Source: Amycolatopsis lexingtonensis (lineage in GTDB: Bacteria; Actinomycetota; Actinomycetes; Mycobacteriales; Pseudonocardiaceae). From it: DNA of 64,000 nt. This document shows, in pieces, positions 7,756 through 15,578 of the stretch. The first letter of the stretch is position 1; every line of letters starts with the position of its first letter. The translations under genes were made by a program, and so were the position numbers. Below the pieces are notes generated by a model, which was not told the DNA's origin, searched no databases, and saw only the letters and a list, made by a program, of their open reading frames with translations. The stretch spans positions 9,646,501 through 9,710,500 of the forward strand of contig NZ_JADBEG010000001.1 of NCBI RefSeq assembly GCF_014873755.1. The letters run 5' to 3'.

Positions 7756-8658
7756 ATGACCACAGCCATGGTGGACAGCGAGATCACGGTGCACGGCGAG
7801 TTCGACCTGGCCGCGGCGGCCCGCTTCTTGACCGGCTTCGGCCCGGCCGGGCAGCCGGCGGCGGAGGCGGGCGCGCTCCGCGTGGCCTTCCCGCTCGAAG
7901 GCGCGTGGATGCCGGTGGGAGCGGTGCTGCGGCAGAGATCGCCCGGTGAGGTGGCGGTCGAGGTGCACGCCCCGCCCGAGCACGTGGCCGCGGTCGTGGC
8001 CCAGGTGCGGCGGATGTGCTCGCTGGACGTCGACGGCACGGCTTTCCCGGCCGCCGGCGCCCGCGACCCGGTGGTGTCCCTGCTGCAGCAGCTGCACCCG
8101 GGCCTGCGGCCGGTGTTGTTCGCCTCGCCGTACGAAGCGGCGTGCTGGGCGGTGCTCAGCCACCGGGTGTGGATGACCCAGGCGGTCCGGCTGCGCCGTC
8201 GCCTGACCGAACGCCACGGCACGGAGGTCGACGTCGGCGGCAGCCCGCTGACCTCGTTCCCGGCCCCGGAGGTGCTGGCGAAGCTGGAGTTCATGCCGGG
8301 CCTGTCGGGCCAGAAGATGCAGCGTTTGAGGGGTATCGCCGAGGCGGCGGCCGCGGGAGCGCTGGACGCGGCGGCGTTGCGGGCGATGTCCGCCGACGAT
8401 GCCCTGGAGCAGCTGCGGCTCCTCCCGGGCATCGGCCGGTTCAGCGCGGAGCTGATCCTGATCCGCGGCGCGGGCCACCCGGACATCTTTCCCCAGGACG
8501 AAGGCCGCCTCCACGAGATCATGCGCGACGCGTACCACCTGCCGGAGGCGGGAGTGCCGGAGCTGGCGGAGATCGCGGAGGCCTGGGCCCCGTTCCGGAG
8601 CTGGGTGTCGTTCCTGTTCCGCGTCGAAGGCGAGGCTCGCCTGAGGGAGTCCCGATGA
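7756..8658 (+). CDS. AlkA-like DNA-3-methyladenine glycosylase
   Basis: A 300-residue base-excision repair glycosylase of the HhH-GPD superfamily, close to DNA-3-methyladenine glycosylase II. An N-terminal AlkA_N-like region (about 1-95) is followed by the all-helical HhH-GPD domain. The hairpin is LLPGIGRFSAELIL and the likely catalytic Asp is in GHPDIFPQDE. There is no Ada DNA-repair domain and no C-terminal Fe-S cluster. The ATG at 7756 follows AGGAGGA (7746-7752); in-frame extension upstream is possible but has no better site. It ends 6 bases from the stop of the convergent frameshifted small gene. Confidence 0.88.
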   Translation: MTTAMVDSEITVHGEFDLAAAARFLTGFGPAGQPAAEAGALRVAFPLEGAWMPVGAVLRQRSPGEVAVEVHAPPEHVAAVVAQVRRMCSLDVDGTAFPAAGARDPVVSLLQQLHPGLRPVLFASPYEAACWAVLSHRVWMTQAVRLRRRLTERHGTEVDVGGSPLTSFPAPEVLAKLEFMPGLSGQKMQRLRGIAEAAAAGALDAAALRAMSADDALEQLRLLPGIGRFSAELILIRGAGHPDIFPQDEGRLHEIMRDAYHLPEAGVPELAEIAEAWAPFRSWVSFLFRVEGEARLRESR

Positions 8659-8664
8659 CCTGAG

Positions 8665-9004
8665 TCACCCGAGTGGAGAACCCCAGTTGCGTTCGCCGAT
8701 CTTGAGCGCCCGCGCTCGTTCGCCGCTGTTCTCGGGCCGGATCCGCTGGGCCAGGCACTGCCGGTGCACGACGACGGTGCAGCTGCCCGGGCCGTTGTTG
8801 CTGCGCGCGTCGAGGACAAGGGCGTCGCCACCGGGACTCAGCGTGGTGCGCTCGCCGCAGAATCCGCTGGACCACCGCGTCGACCCGCGCACCCACCGGC
8901 GGGAAGAGCGCGAGCAGTTCCTCGTGGCTGCTCGTGTGCGAGGAGAACAGCTCGACCCGCTGACCGGGCATCAGCGCGAAGCTCTTCGTCTCGAACCGGT
9001 CCAT
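8665..9004 (-). pseudogene. Small conserved-looking gene with one-base frameshift
   Basis: Minus strand: an ATG at 9004 behind GAGGGAGGG opens MDRFETKSFALMPGQ and continues in one frame to about 8858. The protein-like sequence then resumes in the next frame (FCGERTTLSPGGDALVL, then QRIRPENSGERARALKIGER) and stops at 8665. Skipping one base at CGG-A-TTC joins both into about 112 residues. The second half carries a patterned GSCTVVVHRQCLAQ segment, and neither half alone looks complete. It could be a true frameshift mutation, a sequencing error, or two overlapping genes. Family not recognised. Confidence 0.5.
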
Positions 9005-9130
9005 CGCCCTCCCTCGACCACGACCAGATCCGGCGGAAAGGAGACCATCACGACCCACTACCGGAGCCCGCGAAACCGCCATCGGCGGGGACTCACCGTA
9101 GCCAGATGTCGCCTGTGGTGAGGTATCCGG

Positions 9131-9913
9131 GTGAGCTTGCCCGTTCCTCTCGCGTTCGGCAGCACCGCCGGTGACGCCCTGTCAGCCCTCCGGACGGCCG
9201 CCGCCGACACCTCGTCGGCCGGTTCGCTGCTCGAACAGGCCCAGGCGCCCGCGGTGATCACCCTGGTCGCCGGCGGCCTGGCGCTGCTGGTCGTCCTGGT
9301 CGGCGGCAGGCCGTGGCGGCTGGTGCGCAACGTCGTCACGATCGTGCACGAGGCCGGGCACGCGCTGGCCGCGGTGCTCGTCGGGCGGCGGCTGCAGGGC
9401 ATCAAGCTGCACTCGGACACCTCGGGCGTCACCGTGTCGCGCGGGAAGCCCGAGGGGCCGGGCATGGCGTTCACCGCGATGGCCGGGTACCTGGCGCCGT
9501 CGGTGCTGGGGCTGCTGTTCGCCAGCTTGCTCGGCAACGACCTGGTCGGCACCGTGCTCGTGCTGATCGCGCTGCTGCTGCTCGGCGTCCTGGTGATGGT
9601 GCGCAACGCCTACGGGGTGTTCACCGTCGTCGCCAGTGCCGTGGTGCTCGCGCTCGTCGCGTTCGTCGCGCCGGTCGAGGTGCAGGCGCCGTTCAGCTAC
9701 CTGGTGACCTGGTTCCTGCTGTTCGGTGGGGTGCGGCCGGTGGCCGAGCTGCAGACCAAGCGCCGTCGCGGCCAGGCGCGGGACTCCGACGCCGACCAGC
9801 TGGGCCGGCTCACCGCGGTGCCACCGGTGCTGTGGGTGCTGGTCTTCGCGGTGGCGACGGCCAGCTGCCTGATTGCCGGCGGGCTGTGGCTCCTGGAGCC
9901 CGTGGCCACCTGA
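9131..9913 (+). CDS. M50B-like integral membrane metalloprotease
   Basis: A 260-residue membrane protein with about six helices. HEAGH (73-77) sits at the start of a membrane segment and is the zinc-binding and catalytic signature of site-2-type M50 proteases. The arrangement fits the short actinobacterial 'M50 family metallopeptidase' group, which lacks PDZ domains. Its substrate is unknown; by family it would cleave within or near the membrane. GTG start with weak GAGG upstream; AGGTATCC directly precedes it. It lies 55 bases before proA in the same direction, but proA has its own strong ribosome-binding site. Confidence 0.82.
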   Translation: MSLPVPLAFGSTAGDALSALRTAAADTSSAGSLLEQAQAPAVITLVAGGLALLVVLVGGRPWRLVRNVVTIVHEAGHALAAVLVGRRLQGIKLHSDTSGVTVSRGKPEGPGMAFTAMAGYLAPSVLGLLFASLLGNDLVGTVLVLIALLLLGVLVMVRNAYGVFTVVASAVVLALVAFVAPVEVQAPFSYLVTWFLLFGGVRPVAELQTKRRRGQARDSDADQLGRLTAVPPVLWVLVFAVATASCLIAGGLWLLEPVAT

Positions 9914-9968
9914 GCGAGCCCATGCGGCAAACTGGTCTCTCGCTGGTCCGCGCGGAGGGAGACGAACG

Positions 9969-11201
9969 ATGGACGAGGTCGCCAAGGCCGTGGAGGAGTG
10001 CGCACGGGCGGCGAAGCTGGCCGCGCCGTCGCTCGCCGCCGCTTCCGCCGAGGCCGTCGACGCCGCGCTGACCGGGATGGCCGAGCGGCTGCTCGCGCAC
10101 CGCGAGGAGATCCTCGAGGCGAACCAGGCCGACGTCGAACGCGCGAAGGCCGAGGGGATGAGCGCCGGTCTGCTCGACCGGCTCACCATCACCCCGGACC
10201 GTCTCACCGGCATGGCCGAGCAGCTGCGGCTGCTCGCCGGCGCGCCGCACCAGGAGCGCTCGGTCGAGGTGTCCACGCTGGACGGCGGGCTGCGGCTGGT
10301 CGAGCGACGGCGGCCGGTGGGCGTCATCGGCGCGAACTACGAGGCGCGGCCGAACGTGACCGTCGACGTGGCGTCGCAGCTGGTGAAGTCGCGCAACGCC
10401 GGCGTCCTGCGCACGGGCTCGGCCGCGCTCGGCTCGGCGCAGCGGCTGCGTGAGGTCGTCATCGCGCCCGCGCTCACCGAGGCGGGCATCGACGCCGACT
10501 GCGTCCAGCTGGTGCCGCGGGTGGAGCGCGAGGCGGCGTCCGCGCTGGTCCGGCTGCCGAACCTGGTGCCGCTGGTGATCCTGCGCGGCAGCGGCGACAG
10601 CACCCGGGCGCTGGCCACCGAGGCGGCGGTCCACGGCGTGCGCACGCTCGCCCACGCCGACGGCGGCGGCGTGCTGTACGTCGACCGCGGCGCGGACGTC
10701 ACCAAGGCGCGTGACCTGGTCTACAACAGCCTCGACCGGCTCGGGGTCTGCAACCGGCTGAACCTGCTGCTGATCCACGAGGCCATCCACGACGAGGTCT
10801 GGCCGGCGATCTCCGACGCGCTGGCCGAGCGGGGCGTCACGCCGTCGCTGGCCCCGCACGAGCACGCCATCGGCTACGAGTGGGCACTGGACTCCGACCG
10901 GGAGGCGACCGTCACGGTGGCCAATGTCGGCGCGCTCGCCGACGCGGTCGGCATCGCCAACGAGCAGACCTCGGGCCTGGCGGCGGGCATCGCCACCGAG
11001 GACGAGTCGGCCGCCGACGCCTTCTTCGACGGCTACACCGGCACCGGCGTCTTCTGGAACGCCCCGACCCGCCTCCTCGACGGCTTCAAGCTGCTCGCGG
11101 TCCCGGAGACCGGCATCAACCTGGACAAGGTGCCCGGCCCTCGCGGTCCGGTGACGTACACGGACCTCTACGTCCGCCAGTACGCGGTCCTGCCGGCCTA
11201 G
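9969..11201 (+). CDS. proA: Glutamate-5-semialdehyde dehydrogenase
   Basis: A 410-residue aldehyde-dehydrogenase-superfamily enzyme: NADPH-dependent reduction of gamma-glutamyl phosphate to glutamate-5-semialdehyde, the second step of proline synthesis, in the cytoplasm. The catalytic Cys is Cys261 in LGVCNRLN. The cofactor site RRPVGVIGANYEARPNV and the C-terminal TGTGVFWNA-type segment match ProA; length is typical. The ATG has GGAGGGA (9955-9961) upstream. proB is not adjacent, which is common in actinomycetes, where obg-proB-proA are sometimes separated. The following small gene starts 3 bases after the stop, so they are probably cotranscribed. Confidence 0.96.
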   Translation: MDEVAKAVEECARAAKLAAPSLAAASAEAVDAALTGMAERLLAHREEILEANQADVERAKAEGMSAGLLDRLTITPDRLTGMAEQLRLLAGAPHQERSVEVSTLDGGLRLVERRRPVGVIGANYEARPNVTVDVASQLVKSRNAGVLRTGSAALGSAQRLREVVIAPALTEAGIDADCVQLVPRVEREAASALVRLPNLVPLVILRGSGDSTRALATEAAVHGVRTLAHADGGGVLYVDRGADVTKARDLVYNSLDRLGVCNRLNLLLIHEAIHDEVWPAISDALAERGVTPSLAPHEHAIGYEWALDSDREATVTVANVGALADAVGIANEQTSGLAAGIATEDESAADAFFDGYTGTGVFWNAPTRLLDGFKLLAVPETGINLDKVPGPRGPVTYTDLYVRQYAVLPA

Positions 11202-11204
11202 GCG

Positions 11205-11609
11205 ATGCTCCTTCCGGTCGAAGCGACGGACGTCCGGCGGGTCGACCTGATCCGCGTCGAGGGTGACCGCGAGTGGGAACTCTGGACGACCGTTCCCGGG
11301 CCCGTCCTCGAGTCGGCGACGGGTGCGGACGCGACGGCGCTCGTCAAGCTCGTCGCCGACCTCCCGGACGCCGGGATGATGCGGTGCTACCACCCGGTGT
11401 ACGCGCTCAGGGCGCACGGCGCGGAAGGCGTCCTCTTCGAGATCGCCTTCTGCTTCCGCTGCCACAACGCGCTCGGGTTCGCCGGAGGTGCCCAGACCAC
11501 GCTCGAAGGGTTCGACCCGGATTCACCGGCCGGGCAGGAGCTGCTCGGCCGGTTCCGGGCCGCGGACCCTAACGCGGCGGCAGGTCCGCCAGCTTCTTCA
11601 GCTCCTTGA
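11205..11609 (+). CDS. Hypothetical protein with CxxC motif
   Basis: A 134-residue soluble protein, starting 3 bases after proA. It has no signal peptide. A strand-rich core (WELWTTVPGPVL, GVLFEIAFCFRC) contains Cys83 and Cys86, a CxxC pair followed by HNALGF, which could bind metal or be redox-active. It resembles small conserved actinobacterial proteins of unknown function. Its 3' end overlaps the convergent gene at 11569-11817 by 41 bases, an overlap that would produce antisense at both mRNA ends. Function not recognised. Confidence 0.7.
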   Translation: MLLPVEATDVRRVDLIRVEGDREWELWTTVPGPVLESATGADATALVKLVADLPDAGMMRCYHPVYALRAHGAEGVLFEIAFCFRCHNALGFAGGAQTTLEGFDPDSPAGQELLGRFRAADPNAAAGPPASSAP

Positions 11610-11817
11610 CGGTTTCGGTCACGTTGGTCAGGAGTTCCGTCCGGTCGTCCTGGTCGGTGGAGTGGCGGTAGATGGCGGTCGGGCCGTCGCTGATCGCGAT
11701 CGCCGCGACCAGGCGGCCTTCGGGGTCGCGGGTGAGTCCGGTGGTCACCGACACCTCCCGGCCGACCGTGTCGACCGTGGTGAGCGTCCGTTCCTTGTAC
11801 CAGCCTCGCGTGGTCAT
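11569..11817 (-). CDS. Small hypothetical protein
   Basis: An 82-residue acidic protein without membrane segments. Strands (LTTVDTVGREVSVTTGL, LVAAIAISDG) are followed by an amphipathic C-terminal helix (VTETVKELKKLADL). No known domain is recognised. It is convergent with and overlaps the CxxC protein gene, and is divergent from the reductase-deaminase gene. Codon bias and GC3 look genuine for this genome, which is the main support for it being real. Confidence 0.6.
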   Translation of the reverse strand: MTTRGWYKERTLTTVDTVGREVSVTTGLTRDPEGRLVAAIAISDGPTAIYRHSTDQDDRTELLTNVTETVKELKKLADLPPR

Positions 11818-11889
11818 GTTCCGCAGCTCCGGGGGATGGGCTCGACAGGGATACGTCGTAGGACGCCCGGACGGCCGAAGGCGTTACGG

Positions 11890-11895
11890 CATACT
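11890..11895 (+). promoter_or_regulatory. -10 box of a likely leaderless gene
   Basis: CATACT ends 7 bases before the GTG start at 11903, placing the expected transcription start on the start codon. No ribosome-binding site exists between them. A -35 match is weak. Confidence 0.45.
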
Positions 11896-11902
11896 GGGCC
11901 GG

Positions 11903-12994
11903 GTGATCTCCCGGCCGCACGTTCTGCTGTCCGCCGCGCAGTCGCTCGACGGCTACCTCGACGACACCTCGCCCGAGCGGCTCGTCCTGTCCACTGAGGA
12001 CGATTTCGCCGTCGTGGACCGGTTGCGGGCCGAGGCGGACGCGATCTTCGTCGGGGCCGGGACGGTGCGGGCCGACAACCCGCGGCTGCTCGTCCGGTCG
12101 CCCGAGCTGCGGCGGCAACGGCTCGAACAGGGAAAACCCGAGCAGCCGGTCAAAGTCACCGTGACCACCCGCGGGCTCGACCCGGACGCGCGGTTTTTCA
12201 CCGTGGGGGACAGCGAAAAGATCGTCTACGCCCCACCGGGTGCGGCCGACGAGCTGAAGGGCGTCGCCACCGTCGTGGACGCCGGGAGCCCGCCCGACTT
12301 CGGCCGTGTCCTCGACGACCTCGGGCAGCGCGGCATCCGGAAGCTGCTGGTCGAAGGCGGCGGCGGGATCCACACCCGCTTCCTCACCGAAGGACTCGCC
12401 GACGAGCTGCGGCTCGCGATCGCGCCGTTCTTCGTGGGGCAGCCGGGCGCGCCGCGGTTCGTCGGGCCCGGCCTCTACCCGCGGCCGCTCACCCTGACCA
12501 GCGCCCGGGAACTGCAGGGGATGGCGATCCTCGAGTACCGCGCCGCGGCCGAGCCGGACGGGGCGGACGTCCGGCGGCTTAAGGAAGCGATCGCGCTCGC
12601 CGCGGAGTGCCCGCCCAGCCACACGTTCCGGGTCGGGGCCGTGATCACCGATGCCGGGGGCGAGGTCATCGCCACCGGGCACTCCGGCGAGGGTGATCCG
12701 ACGAACCACGCCGAAGAAGCCGCCCTCGCCAAGTGCGCCGGCGACCCGCGCCTGGCCGGGGCGACCATGTACAGCTCACTGGAACCGTGCAGCAACCGGA
12801 GCTCACACCCGCGTAGTTGCACTCAGCTGATCCTCGACGCCGGGATCCCGCGCGTCGTGTTCGCGTGGCGCGAGCCGCCGGTCTTCGTCGACGCCCGGGG
12901 CACCGAGCTGCTGCGGGAAGCCGGGCGGCACGTGGTCGAGGTTCCCGCGCTGACCCCGGAGGTCCAGCGCGAGAACACCCACCTCGAATTCTGA
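11903..12994 (+). CDS. Reductase-deaminase fusion related to RibD, reversed order
   Basis: A 363-residue fusion. The N-terminal half (about 1-210) is a RibD_C/dihydrofolate-reductase-like domain (AQSLDGYL, GAGTVRADNP, LLVEGGG). The C-terminal half is a zinc deaminase: His269 and Glu271 in NHAEE, Cys296 (LEPCSNRS) and Cys306. These match the two steps of riboflavin synthesis after GTP cyclohydrolase II (pyrimidine deaminase, then reductase), but ordinary RibD has the deaminase first. Both active sites look intact. No other rib gene is nearby, so it may act in riboflavin synthesis or on another pyrimidine. GTG at 11903 is probably leaderless. Confidence 0.8.
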   Translation: MISRPHVLLSAAQSLDGYLDDTSPERLVLSTEDDFAVVDRLRAEADAIFVGAGTVRADNPRLLVRSPELRRQRLEQGKPEQPVKVTVTTRGLDPDARFFTVGDSEKIVYAPPGAADELKGVATVVDAGSPPDFGRVLDDLGQRGIRKLLVEGGGGIHTRFLTEGLADELRLAIAPFFVGQPGAPRFVGPGLYPRPLTLTSARELQGMAILEYRAAAEPDGADVRRLKEAIALAAECPPSHTFRVGAVITDAGGEVIATGHSGEGDPTNHAEEAALAKCAGDPRLAGATMYSSLEPCSNRSSHPRSCTQLILDAGIPRVVFAWREPPVFVDARGTELLREAGRHVVEVPALTPEVQRENTHLEF

Positions 12995-13006
12995 ACCGCG
13001 ACGGCC

Positions 13007-14212
13007 TCAGCAGGCGCCGTTGTCCGCCCAGACGCCCCACTCGCCGGTGGTGCCGGGCTCCTCGCCCTGCGTCCACCACTTGGCCGTCCACTTGTGGCCG
13101 TTGTGCGAGACGGCGTCGTCCTTGACGTAGACCTTCGTCCGGTCCCACTCCGCCGCGGTGCAGGAGCCGCCGCCCGGGGTGGTCGGGGTCGTCGTCGCGG
13201 TCGGGGTCGTCTGCGGCGGCGTCGCGCCGGCGAAGCGGACGCTGAACTTCGTGAAGTCCCAGTCGTTCTGCGGGACGTTGCTGCAGACACCGTTGTCGGT
13301 GGTCCCGACGCAGGCGCGGTCGCGGTTGACCGACCAGAACGTGAAGCGGCCGAGGCCGTGGCTGGTCGCGTAGTCGTACACCGTCTGGAAGTCCGCCGTG
13401 TAGAACATCTCGGCCGCGTCCGATTTGCCGTTCATGCCTGAGAAGCCCTCGTGCGAGTAGGCCGTCGCGCTGTCCCACCCCATGTGTGAGGTCAGCAGGC
13501 CGTGGAACGCCTCCAGTGCCGACACCTGCGACGAGCCGCCGTTGAAGCCGCCGTCGAACGGCATGATCGAGAAGTTGTTGGGCGCGAAGCCGATCGACTT
13601 CGCCTGGTCGAGCAGCTGCGTGCCGAACCAGCCGGTGCCGGCCGCGGTGCCCGGCATGGTCACCGACACGAACAGGCCGGGGTTGTTGGCCTGCAACGTC
13701 TTCGCCGCGCCGAGCTCGTTCGCGATGGCCGCGGTGTTCTCGTACTCGGGCTCTTCGAGGTCGAAGTCGATGGCCTTGAGCGAGTACTTGGTGATGACCT
13801 GCTGGTACGCGTCGGCCGTCGCGGCCACGGTGCCGCAGGTCTGGCCGAGCTTCGTGCCGCCGTAGCCGCCGACGGACACCGAGACGTCGCCGCCCGCGCC
13901 GCGGATCCGCGAGATCACGTTCGCGACGGTGGTGTCGGAGGAGACCGCGTTGGTGCCGTCCCAGGTCGGGCTGCAGCCGCCGCCGTTGGGCGCCAGGATG
14001 AACGCCAGCTGGAACGCCTTGAGCCCGGTCGCGTTCATCACGGTGATCGGGTCCGGCGGGTTGTTGCTCACGGGCATCAGGTAGGGCGCGGCGGCGTACC
14101 AGTTGTTGCTCAACGCCGCGGTGGCCGACGGCGCACCGAGCACGAGGCTCACGGCGGTGGCGGCGAAAGTGGCGGCGGCGAGCCCGATTGCGGCCAGTCT
14201 GCTCCTGCGCAT
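13007..14212 (-). CDS. Secreted GH18 chitinase with chitin-binding domain
   Basis: A 401-residue exported chitinase. A Sec signal peptide (about 1-33, cleavage near ATA-AL) precedes a GH18 barrel with the catalytic DxDxE motif at Asp149, Asp151 and Glu153 (AIDFDLEE). A Thr/Pro-rich linker (about 336-349) leads to a C-terminal CBM5/12-type chitin-binding domain (350-401) with WDRTKVY and WTAKWWTQGEEPG aromatics. It hydrolyses chitin outside the cell by substrate-assisted catalysis. A DasR-type operator overlaps the predicted promoter, tying expression to N-acetylglucosamine status. A Gly-rich segment (80-120) is typical of the subfamily. Function firm; endo/exo mode not resolved. Confidence 0.94.
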   Translation of the reverse strand: MRRSRLAAIGLAAATFAATAVSLVLGAPSATAALSNNWYAAAPYLMPVSNNPPDPITVMNATGLKAFQLAFILAPNGGGCSPTWDGTNAVSSDTTVANVISRIRGAGGDVSVSVGGYGGTKLGQTCGTVAATADAYQQVITKYSLKAIDFDLEEPEYENTAAIANELGAAKTLQANNPGLFVSVTMPGTAAGTGWFGTQLLDQAKSIGFAPNNFSIMPFDGGFNGGSSQVSALEAFHGLLTSHMGWDSATAYSHEGFSGMNGKSDAAEMFYTADFQTVYDYATSHGLGRFTFWSVNRDRACVGTTDNGVCSNVPQNDWDFTKFSVRFAGATPPQTTPTATTTPTTPGGGSCTAAEWDRTKVYVKDDAVSHNGHKWTAKWWTQGEEPGTTGEWGVWADNGAC

Positions 14213-14247
14213 GATCTGTCCTCCCGGTGGGGATCGAGGGTTGACAA

Positions 14248-14277
14248 ACTATTGGACTAGACCATTGATGAAGTCAA
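14248..14277 (-). promoter_or_regulatory. Chitinase promoter with DasR operator (dre site)
   Basis: Minus strand: -35 TTGACT (14277-14272), 18-base spacer, -10 AATAGT (14253-14248). Inside it, 14251-14266 reads ATTGGACTAGACCATT, a close match to the DasR operator consensus ACTGGTCTAGACCACT of streptomycete chitin genes. Binding there would block RNA polymerase until glucosamine phosphate releases the repressor. The same type of site is known in Streptomyces chitinase promoters. Confidence 0.8.
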
Positions 14278-14495
14278 GACGCGAAGGTCGGATAGGGGTA
14301 ATCGGCGGGCGATAAGCGCCGGAATATCCGATATTGGCCCCAGGAAAGGCAGCGTGCGGGTGAGATCACGCGGCGAAGGGCCCGGATAGTAAGGCGGTGC
14401 GCGGATTCGCGCGCGTTCGGACGCGGTTCAGTGCGCACTCGTCCGGCGACGCTGCCCGCGAGTCCGTTGCCGCGGCGATGAAGCCGCGCGCGGTT

Positions 14496-15578
14496 TCAGC
14501 CCGCGGGGAGCGACACGACCACCACCAAGCCGCCCTCCGGCCGCGCCGTCGCCACGACCTCGCCGCCGTGTGCGTGCGCCACCGAGCGCACGATCGACAA
14601 CCCCAGCCCGGCGCCCTCCGCGGCCACCCGGGCTCGCCGGTGGAACGGGTCGAACAGCGCCGGCACCTCCGCGGGCGGGATCACCGGCCCGCTGTTCGCC
14701 ACCGTCAGCTCCACCCGCCCCGGCGCCGACCGGGTCGACACGCGCACCCAGCCGCCCGGCACGTTGTGGCGTATCCCGTTCTCCACCAGGTTGTGCGCCA
14801 GCCGTTCCAGCATCAGCGCGTCGCCGAGCGCCGTCGCCTCGCCGAGATCCGAAAAAGCCTCCGGGGGCACCACGTGCGCGACCACCGCCGCCAGGTCCAC
14901 CGGGCACCGCTCGGTCAGCGCGCTCTCCGACCGGGCCAGCAGCAGCAACCCGCTGATCAGCTTCTCGTGCCGCGCGTTGATCTCCAGCAGCTTTTCCCCG
15001 AGCTGCTGGACGTCGTCGGACGCCGTACGGCGGTGCATCGCCACCTCGACCAGCGACCGGTTCAGCGTCAACGGCGTGCGCAGCTCGTGCGAGGCGTTCG
15101 CGACGAACCGGCGCTGCGCGTCGAACGACCGGTCGAGCCGCTCGACCATCACGTCGAACGCGTCGGCGAGGGTCTTCACCTCGTCGTCCGGGCCGCGCAG
15201 CGCGATGCGCTCGTGGCCGCCGGGGTCGGCCGCCGCCGCGATGCCGCGCGCCGTGTCCGTCACCTTGCGCAGCGGGGCCAGTGCGCGGCCCGCCACCAGC
15301 CAGCCCAGCCCGGCCGCCAGCACGGCCACGGCCCCGAGCGCGATCGCGCCCTGCGTCAGCAGCGACGTCGCCGCCGCCGCGCGGACCTGCCGTGCCTGCT
15401 CGTCGAGGGACTCCGGCGAAGGCAGCATCGGCAGGCCCGCCGGCGCGACACCCGTGATGAACGTGACCCGCCGCCCGACCTGCTGCGTGAACAGCAGGTA
15501 CGTCACGCCCAGCAGCACGCCGCCCGCCAGCAGGAACAGGCCGCCGTACAGCACGGTCAGCCGCAGCCGGAGGCTCAC
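14496..15578 (-). CDS. Two-component sensor histidine kinase
   Basis: A 360-residue membrane kinase. Two transmembrane helices (about 8-30 and 72-97) bracket a short extracellular loop; a HAMP domain (about 98-150) follows. The phosphoacceptor is His164 (ASHELRTPL), and the ATPase domain carries the N box NLVENGIRHN, GPVIPP and the GAGLGLSIV G box. The gene overlaps the upstream response-regulator gene by 4 bases, so the two are translationally coupled partners. The short sensor loop gives no clue to the signal; the upstream GT39 gene suggests an envelope role. Confidence 0.93.
   Translation of the reverse strand: MSLRLRLTVLYGGLFLLAGGVLLGVTYLLFTQQVGRRVTFITGVAPAGLPMLPSPESLDEQARQVRAAAATSLLTQGAIALGAVAVLAAGLGWLVAGRALAPLRKVTDTARGIAAAADPGGHERIALRGPDDEVKTLADAFDVMVERLDRSFDAQRRFVANASHELRTPLTLNRSLVEVAMHRRTASDDVQQLGEKLLEINARHEKLISGLLLLARSESALTERCPVDLAAVVAHVVPPEAFSDLGEATALGDALMLERLAHNLVENGIRHNVPGGWVRVSTRSAPGRVELTVANSGPVIPPAEVPALFDPFHRRARVAAEGAGLGLSIVRSVAHAHGGEVVATARPEGGLVVVVSLPAG

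Noticed and set aside
9005..9130. Small gene starting at AAAGGAG near 9038
   Set aside because: The apparent ribosome-binding site is followed by ATC ACG rather than a start codon, and only about 24 codons follow.
14241..14269. Plus-strand TTGACA promoter in the chitinase upstream region
   Set aside because: No good -10 at proper spacing and no plus-strand gene follows; the next gene faces the other way.
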